A stretch of 18,304 bases of DNA, from the NCBI GenBank assembly GCA_944388825.1, contig CALXKG010000167.1:1-18304 (forward strand), given 5' to 3'. Positions within the stretch are counted from its first letter, which is position 1. Each line of letters opens with the position of its first letter. Below are positions 13,530-18,304 of this stretch, piece by piece. The notes beneath the pieces are model-generated. The model was not told where the DNA came from, ran no database searches, and was given only the letters and a program-made list of their open reading frames with translations. A program made the position numbers and the translations under genes. This DNA is from an uncultured Clostridia bacterium (lineage in GTDB: Bacteria > Bacillota > Clostridia > Oscillospirales > Ruminococcaceae).

Positions 13530-14441
13530 TTACCAGGGCTGCACGGTACCGATAATCTCGCGGACCGAGCCGATGCCCTTTTCATCCAGCCAGGCGTTCA
13601 TCCCGTCGATGATGTGTAGCGGCGCATAGGGGTCGGCAAAAAGGGCCGCGCCCACCTGGACGGCCGACGCCCCCGCCATCATCATCTCGATCGCGTCCTT
13701 GCCGGAAGAAATGCCGCCCATCCCGACGACCGGGATGCTGACCGCGTTTGCCACCTGCCAGACCATCCGCACCGCCACCGGGAAGATGGCCGGGCCGGAA
13801 AGGCCGCCGGTGTTGTTGCGGAGGACCGGGCGGCGGGTGTTGATGTCGATCCGCATCCCCAAAAGCGTGTTGATGAGCGAGACTGCGTCCGCCCCTTCCG
13901 CTTCGACCGCCTTGGCGATCGCGGTAATATCGGTCACGTTGGGGCTGAGCTTGACCATCAGCGGCTTGCTGGTCGCCCCGCGGACCGCCTTGGTCACCGC
14001 CGCCGCCATCTGCGGGGTGGAGCCGAAGGCCGCGCCCCCCTCTTTGACGTTCGGGCAGGAGATGTTCAGTTCGATCATATCGACCGCCGTCCCCTCCAGC
14101 TTACGGGCGATCTCGATGCAGTCCTCGACCGTCGAGCCGGCGACATTGGCGAGGATCGTCACATCCTTCGTCCGGAGGTAGGGCAGCTCCTGTTCAATAA
14201 AGGCGTCGATGCCCGGGTTTTGCAGGCCGACAGAATTGAGCATCCCCGCCGGGGTCTCGGCAATCCGGGGCGGCGGATTGCCGTCCTTCCGGTTTAAGGT
14301 CGTGCCCTTGCAGGAGATGCCGCCAAGCCGGGAAAGCGGGTAGAGCTTTTCATACTCCCGCCCGAACCCGAACGCGCCGGAAGCCGGGATGACCGGGTTT
14401 TTAAAGGGAACGCCCGCTACTTCTACTCGTAAATCCGCCAT
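13530..14441 (-). CDS. pyrD: Dihydroorotate dehydrogenase, NAD-dependent class 1B catalytic subunit
   Basis: PyrD oxidises dihydroorotate to orotate with FMN in the cytoplasm, the fourth step of UMP synthesis; the class 1B form passes electrons to NAD through PyrK. The 303-residue TIM barrel shows NPVIPASGAFGFG, GISCKGTT, NSVGLQNPG, the active-site base Cys129 in ELNISCPNVKEGG, MVKLSPN (Lys164), INTLLGM, GGLSGPAI and GMGGISSGKDA. The ATG at 14441 shares its A with the last base of the pyrK TAA (TAATG), so the two are translationally coupled. GGGAGG lies 10 bases upstream inside pyrK. The adjoining pyrK confirms the 1B class rather than the quinone-linked class 2. Confidence 0.97.
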   Translation of the reverse strand: MADLRVEVAGVPFKNPVIPASGAFGFGREYEKLYPLSRLGGISCKGTTLNRKDGNPPPRIAETPAGMLNSVGLQNPGIDAFIEQELPYLRTKDVTILANVAGSTVEDCIEIARKLEGTAVDMIELNISCPNVKEGGAAFGSTPQMAAAVTKAVRGATSKPLMVKLSPNVTDITAIAKAVEAEGADAVSLINTLLGMRIDINTRRPVLRNNTGGLSGPAIFPVAVRMVWQVANAVSIPVVGMGGISSGKDAIEMMMAGASAVQVGAALFADPYAPLHIIDGMNAWLDEKGIGSVREIIGTVQPW

Positions 14442-15211
14442 TACAGTACGACCTCCCTGCTGTTAAAGACCGGGCCATCCTTGCAGACGTGGGAATAGCC
14501 CTCCACACCGTTTTTCACCGTCCGGCAGGCGCAGCCGAGGCAGGCCCCGACCCCGCAGGCCATCCGTTCTTCCAGGGAGACCTCGCACACGATCCCCTTT
14601 TCTTCCGCCATTTTGGCGACCGCCCGCAGCATCGGCATCGGCCCGCAGGCGTAGACGATATCGGGGGTTTCCGACTCCAGCAGCTTTTGCAGCGCCGCCG
14701 TGACAAACCCACGCTCCCCCGCCGTCCCGTCGTCGGTGCAAAGGATGGCGCGGGCGCCGGCCGCTTTGAAATCATCCTGCAAAATAACGGCGGAGGCGCT
14801 GCGGAAACCGGTGATGGCCGTGCCGTTATTGCCGTAGTGGGAAATGGCGCCGAGAAGCGGCGGCACGCCGATCCCGCCGCCCACCACAACCGCTTTTTTC
14901 TCCGGCGGCAGCAGCGTAAACCCGTGGCCGAGCGGGCCGAGCAGGTCGATCAGTTCCCCTTCGTTTATGCGGGACAGGACTTCGGTCCCTTCGCCGCGGA
15001 CTTCCATCACCAGCCGGAGAGCGCCCCTCTCCCGGTCGATGCCGCAGATCGAAATCGGGCGGCGGAGCTGGAATCCCGGCACCCGGATATGGACGAACTG
15101 CCCGGGGACCGCTTCCGCCGCGATATCCGGGCAGTGGACGGTGTAATCATAAACCCCCCGCGCGAGGTTTTGCTTTCGAATGATCGGATAAAGGCTCTGG
15201 GTAATAGACAA
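14441..15211 (-). CDS. pyrK: Dihydroorotate dehydrogenase electron-transfer subunit
   Basis: PyrK is the iron-sulfur flavoprotein that links the PyrD FMN to NAD. The 256 residues comprise an FAD-binding barrel (VPGQFVHIRVPG, RRPISICGI), an NAD domain (VVVGGGIGVPPLLGAI, IVYACGPMPML) and a 2Fe-2S site with Cys219, Cys224, Cys227 and Cys243 (MACGVGACLGCACRT, then YSHVCKDGPVF). I start it at the TTG at 15211 because AAAGGGGGAG lies 5 bases upstream and a promoter sits just beyond; the longer frame to 15268 would run into that promoter. The leader is only about 25 bases, so there is no room for a PyrR-type attenuator. It overlaps pyrD by one base. Confidence 0.95.
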   Translation of the reverse strand: MSITQSLYPIIRKQNLARGVYDYTVHCPDIAAEAVPGQFVHIRVPGFQLRRPISICGIDRERGALRLVMEVRGEGTEVLSRINEGELIDLLGPLGHGFTLLPPEKKAVVVGGGIGVPPLLGAISHYGNNGTAITGFRSASAVILQDDFKAAGARAILCTDDGTAGERGFVTAALQKLLESETPDIVYACGPMPMLRAVAKMAEEKGIVCEVSLEERMACGVGACLGCACRTVKNGVEGYSHVCKDGPVFNSREVVL

Positions 15212-15239
15212 GCCGACTCCCCCTTTGCTGTTTTCTACT

Positions 15240-15268
15240 AGTTTACCATATCTGCCAAGAAAAAGCAA
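15240..15268 (-). promoter_or_regulatory. Vegetative promoter of pyrK-pyrD-ruvX
   Basis: On the minus strand TTGCTT (15263-15268) and TAAACT (15240-15245) are 17 bases apart, with TGG before the -10 (extended TGn). Transcription should start near 15233. It lies only about 10 bases beyond the U tract of the clp terminator. Confidence 0.75.
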
Positions 15269-15277
15269 TCTTCCCGC

Positions 15278-15310
15278 AAAAAGCCGGCCTGCTTTCTGCG
15301 GCAGGCCGGC
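15278..15310 (-). terminator. Intrinsic terminator of the clp gene
   Basis: On the minus strand a perfect 10-bp stem (15301-15310 with 15283-15292), 8-nt loop, is followed by TTTTT (15282-15278). It lies 16 bases after the clp stop and insulates the pyr promoter. Confidence 0.92.
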
Positions 15311-15325
15311 CAGATATACAAAAGG

Positions 15326-17599
15326 TCAGCAGATCGTGACGGCAATCTCGCCGTCCTTCGCCGAAACATAGACGTCCCGTTTGCTGGGCGCGTCCGACAA
15401 TACAAGGTTTGCGATCCTGTCCTCGACCTCCCGGCGGATGGTGCTCCGCAGATCGCGGGCCGCAAACTTCCCGCCGCCTTTCTTTGCAAGCAGGGCAAGT
15501 GCCGCTTCGTCGTAATGAAGCTGGATTCCGAGGTCGTGGAGCGGGCCTTCCATCTCCTTCATCATCAGCCCGGCAATCTTCTGGAGCGTCTCTTCCGACA
15601 GAGGGTTGAAGACGACGATCTCGTCCACCCGGGCCAGGAATTCCGGCCGCAGGAAACGGGAAAGCGCCCCCAGCGCCTTTTCTTTGGAAATATCGGATTC
15701 GGTCTTGTTAAAGCCGACGACCGCCGTCCGGTCGCTGGAACCGGCGTTGCTGGTCATGATGATCACGGTGTTCTCAAAATTGACCGCCCGGCCCTGAGCG
15801 TCGGTGATCCGGCCTTCGTCCAGGATCTGCAGGAGGATGTTCATGACGTCCGGATGGGCTTTTTCGATCTCATCAAACAGGACGACCGAGTAGGGATGGC
15901 GGCGGACCTTTTCGGTCAGCTGCCCCGCCTCGTCAAACCCGACATAACCGGGAGGCGAACCGACCAGCCGGGAGACGGTGTGCCGCTCCATATACTCCGA
16001 CATATCCACCCGGATCAGCGGGTCTACCTTATTGTCAAACAGCTCTTCCGCCAGCACCTTGGACAATTCGGTCTTGCCGACGCCGGTCGGGCCGACAAAA
16101 ATAAAGGAAGCAGGGCGCTTTTTGGCGTCGAGCCGGACCTTCGAGCGGCGGATGGCCGCGACAACCGCGTCGACCGCCTGGTCCTGCCCGATAACCCGTG
16201 ATTTAAGCGCACGTTCAAGGTTTATCATCTTTTGCGCGACATCTTCGCTGACCTTTTCCGCCGGGATGCCGGTCCAGAGCTCGATGACCCGGGCGACGTC
16301 GTCCATCGTCACCTCCAGCCTTGCCATCTCCGGTTCCAGCTCTTTCAGCTGCTCTTTGGTGGTGATGATGCCGCCTTTGACCCGGGCGATCGCCTCGTAA
16401 TCCATATTTTCCGCCGTAGTCAGCTGCTGTTCCTCGTCGTTTAACTCTTTCAGCCGGCGGTTTAGCTTCTCCACCTCGGTCAGGACGGCGCTCTTGATCG
16501 AAGCGCAGGCAGCCGATTCATCCAGAAGGTCAATCGCCTTATCCGGAAGGTAACGGCCGGTGATATACCGCTCCGAAAGATTGGCGCAGGCGACCAGGAT
16601 GCTGTCGGGGACGTGCACTTTGTGATGCTGCTCATAATACCCGGCAAGCCCCCGCAGGATCTCGATCGTCTCCCCGACCGTCGGCTCGTCGACCGTGACC
16701 GGCTGGAACCGGCGCTCAAGGGCGGCGTCCTTTTCGATATTCTTGCGGTATTCCGAGAAGGTGGTCGCGCCGATCACCTGGATCTCCCCGCGGGAGAGGG
16801 CGGGCTTTAAGATGTTGGCGGCGCTCATCGAGCCTTCGGAATCGCCGGTGCCGACGAGGGTATGTACCTCGTCGATAAAGAGGATGACGTTGCCCTGGGC
16901 CTTGACCTCTTCGATCAGACCCTTGACCCGGCTTTCAAACTGGCCCCTGAACTGGGTACCCGCCACCAGGGCGGGAAGGTCCAGCAAAAACACCTCTTTG
17001 TCCGCCAATTTATAGGGCACATCCCCGCTGGCAATCCGCTGGGACAACCCCTCGGCAATGGCGGTTTTCCCCACGCCGGGTTCCCCGATCAGGCAGGGGT
17101 TGTTTTTGGTGCGCCGGCACAAAATCTGGATCACCCGGTAGATCTCCTTGTCCCGCCCGATAATCCGGTCCAGTTCCCCGTTGGCCGCCCGTTTGGTCAG
17201 GTTGGTGCAATAGGTGTTGAGCATTTTCCGGTCCGGGTCCTCTTCCTCTTTGCGGCGCATCCGCTTTTTCCCCGTTACCGGTTCTTCCCCCTGCTGGCCA
17301 GGGTTGGAGGAACCGAAAATATTCTGCAAAAACGGGGGGAAAGTCTGGGACCCGCCCGGCTCAAAATCCCCGTTTTCGTCAGCTTGTTCCCCCATCAGGT
17401 TCATCAACTGGTCGTTGTACTGGTCCAACTCGTCCAACGCCTCATCCCCCAATCCCATCTGCTCCATAAACTGGTCCACCGGTTTCAGGCCCAATTCCTT
17501 GGCGCAGCGCAGGCAAAGTCCCTCGTTAATGGTCTTGCCGTTTTCCTCCCGGGTCATAAAGACCACCGCAATCCTCTTTTTACATCTGGAACACATCAT
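15326..17599 (-). CDS. Clp AAA+ ATPase with N-terminal C4 zinc finger (ClpE/ClpC-like)
   Basis: A Hsp100 unfoldase that uses ATP to thread proteins, probably into ClpP. The 757 residues show a zinc finger (Cys3, Cys6, Cys29, Cys32), an acidic Gln/Asp-rich linker (about 40-120), and a first AAA+ domain with Walker A GEPGVGKT (172-179), Walker B VILFIDE (238-244) and a pore-loop region near GTQFRGQFESR. A short coiled coil (about 373-430) and a second AAA+ domain follow, the latter with GPTGVGKT (503-510), VVLFDEIEK (572-580) and VGF (628-630), the likely ClpP-docking loop. The classical Clp N-domain repeat is missing and a zinc finger takes its place, as in ClpE. Two ATGs are adjacent; GGAGGAGG lies 10 bases before the first. 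Codon usage changes sharply near residues 212-225. No CtsR or CIRCE operator is seen upstream. Confidence 0.92.
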   Translation of the reverse strand: MMCSRCKKRIAVVFMTREENGKTINEGLCLRCAKELGLKPVDQFMEQMGLGDEALDELDQYNDQLMNLMGEQADENGDFEPGGSQTFPPFLQNIFGSSNPGQQGEEPVTGKKRMRRKEEEDPDRKMLNTYCTNLTKRAANGELDRIIGRDKEIYRVIQILCRRTKNNPCLIGEPGVGKTAIAEGLSQRIASGDVPYKLADKEVFLLDLPALVAGTQFRGQFESRVKGLIEEVKAQGNVILFIDEVHTLVGTGDSEGSMSAANILKPALSRGEIQVIGATTFSEYRKNIEKDAALERRFQPVTVDEPTVGETIEILRGLAGYYEQHHKVHVPDSILVACANLSERYITGRYLPDKAIDLLDESAACASIKSAVLTEVEKLNRRLKELNDEEQQLTTAENMDYEAIARVKGGIITTKEQLKELEPEMARLEVTMDDVARVIELWTGIPAEKVSEDVAQKMINLERALKSRVIGQDQAVDAVVAAIRRSKVRLDAKKRPASFIFVGPTGVGKTELSKVLAEELFDNKVDPLIRVDMSEYMERHTVSRLVGSPPGYVGFDEAGQLTEKVRRHPYSVVLFDEIEKAHPDVMNILLQILDEGRITDAQGRAVNFENTVIIMTSNAGSSDRTAVVGFNKTESDISKEKALGALSRFLRPEFLARVDEIVVFNPLSEETLQKIAGLMMKEMEGPLHDLGIQLHYDEAALALLAKKGGGKFAARDLRSTIRREVEDRIANLVLSDAPSKRDVYVSAKDGEIAVTIC

Positions 17600-17831
17600 C
17601 GTGCCGATTCCTCCTCCCCCCGCCTCCCCCGGTACGGGCCATGGGGCCGGTAATCCGCCCCGGCTTTTCCCTCCCGTCCAAAGGGGAATTCAGGTTTTTC
17701 CTCTATCCGTCACATGGGACGCCTTTCGCCCCACACTTTTTCTCTCAAAGGGCTAAAACTCTGAGCATACAATAAGGGACAGAGAAAGACTGGTTGTGAA
17801 CGGTTCGTCAATAATTTATGAACACGCCCCG

Positions 17832-18304
17832 CTAAAAGGGCACCTGCTCCATGACCCGGGAAAACAGCAGGCTTTGCTGGATCAAATCCAGGTTGAGCCA
17901 GGGCGTCCCCCCTTTGGTCACCAAAAGGAACAGGGCGGCCAGAGAGGCCAGTACAAACACCCACAACAACCCGTTGGCGGCGCCTACTACCCCGCCCAGC
18001 AGCCGGTTTACCCCGTGGATCAACGGCAGCCGCTCTACCAGCCCTCCCGCCAGGTCCGCCAGACGCCGGCAGAGGAAGAGCAGCACCACAAAGGAAAACA
18101 AAAACAGCACCAGCCCTAAAAAACTCAAAAACAGCGGCTGGAGCAAGTCCTCCGTAAGGGACACCGCCATGGCGGTGGTGTCCGGATGGGCCAGGCCGTC
18201 GATGATCTCCACCGCTTTTCCGGTGTCCAGGGGAGACAAAGATAAGATCCCCGAAACCCAGGCCGGCAGGCTGTTGAGCGCCCCAATCAGGGACTGGGCC
18301 AGGT
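17832..18304 (-). CDS. CvpA-family membrane protein, 5' end beyond the window
   Basis: The frame is open from the right edge (first full codon at 18302) to TAG at 17832-17834, giving 157 visible residues; the true start lies outside. Two strongly hydrophobic segments (LFLSFLGLVLFLFSFVVLLFLC and LLWVFVLASLAALFLLV) flank a Gly-rich helix, LPLIHGVNRLLGGVVGAANG. This matches the C-terminal half of CvpA (colicin V production)-family inner-membrane proteins, whose function in Firmicutes is unclear. Codon choice (GTG, GTA, TTG, GGG) resembles the N-terminal part of the clp gene and differs from the rest of the window. The 232 bases between it and clp (17600-17831) hold no gene or convincing promoter or terminator that I can see. 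Confidence 0.8.
   Translation of the reverse strand, partial: LAQSLIGALNSLPAWVSGILSLSPLDTGKAVEIIDGLAHPDTTAMAVSLTEDLLQPLFLSFLGLVLFLFSFVVLLFLCRRLADLAGGLVERLPLIHGVNRLLGGVVGAANGLLWVFVLASLAALFLLVTKGGTPWLNLDLIQQSLLFSRVMEQVPF

Noticed and set aside
17744..17765. Hairpin CTCAAAG/CTCTGAG upstream of clp as a terminator or heat-shock operator
   Set aside because: It has one mismatch, is followed by A-rich rather than U-rich sequence on the minus strand, and matches neither the CtsR heptad repeat nor CIRCE.
17710..17964. An 84-codon minus-strand frame between cvpA-like and clp
   Set aside because: Most of it overlaps the CvpA-like gene in another frame, and it lacks any ribosome binding site or recognisable pattern.

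Overview
The window looks like the chromosome of a moderately high-GC Clostridia (Firmicutes) bacterium, possibly of the Oscillospiraceae/Ruminococcaceae type. The grounds are strong GGAGG-type ribosome binding sites, TTG and GTG starts, vegetative -35/-10 promoters (often with an extended TGn -10), the PyrK-dependent class of dihydroorotate dehydrogenase, GatCAB, and a ClpE-like ATPase. No species is claimed. Most genes are housekeeping. There is no rRNA, tRNA, CRISPR array, insertion sequence or prophage that I can see.

Layout. 1-2384 (+): the 3' four fifths of glycerol kinase, then galE with its own promoter. A bidirectional hairpin (2395-2431) separates galE from a leftward block (2437-6027, -): birA, a small SRPBCC-fold protein, a sugar isomerase/epimerase-like TIM barrel, and a LacI-family regulator. 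The regulator's promoter carries a near-palindromic operator just downstream of the -10. Diverging from it, 6308-11770 (+) reads as one operon: ligA, gatC, gatA, gatB and an unrecognised 58-residue two-helix membrane peptide, closed by a strong terminator. Next (+) comes a XerC/XerD-type tyrosine recombinase (11979-12998). Its 5' leader holds a 28-bp, almost perfectly symmetric sequence with the 11+6+11 plan of a bacterial dif site. A second bidirectional terminator leads to a leftward block: pyrK-pyrD-ruvX (13051-15211), a Clp AAA+ ATPase with an N-terminal C4 zinc finger (15326-17599), and the C-terminal part of a CvpA-family membrane protein running off the right edge.

How it works together. 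ligA (DNA joining) and gatCAB (Gln-tRNA(Gln)/Asn-tRNA(Asn) formation by transamidation) form a core replication/translation operon. pyrK and pyrD are translationally coupled subunits of the NAD-dependent dihydroorotate dehydrogenase of pyrimidine synthesis. The LacI regulator probably controls itself and perhaps the neighbouring TIM-barrel sugar gene. glpK and galE are central carbohydrate genes.

The two observations most worth checking are the dif-like site inside the leader of the recombinase gene, which suggests a self-contained chromosome-dimer-resolution or site-specific recombination module, and an abrupt change of codon usage inside the clp gene near 16925-16970. The second suggests either a mosaic gene made by homologous recombination or a chimeric assembly junction; the right-most 1.35 kb may then have a different origin from the rest.
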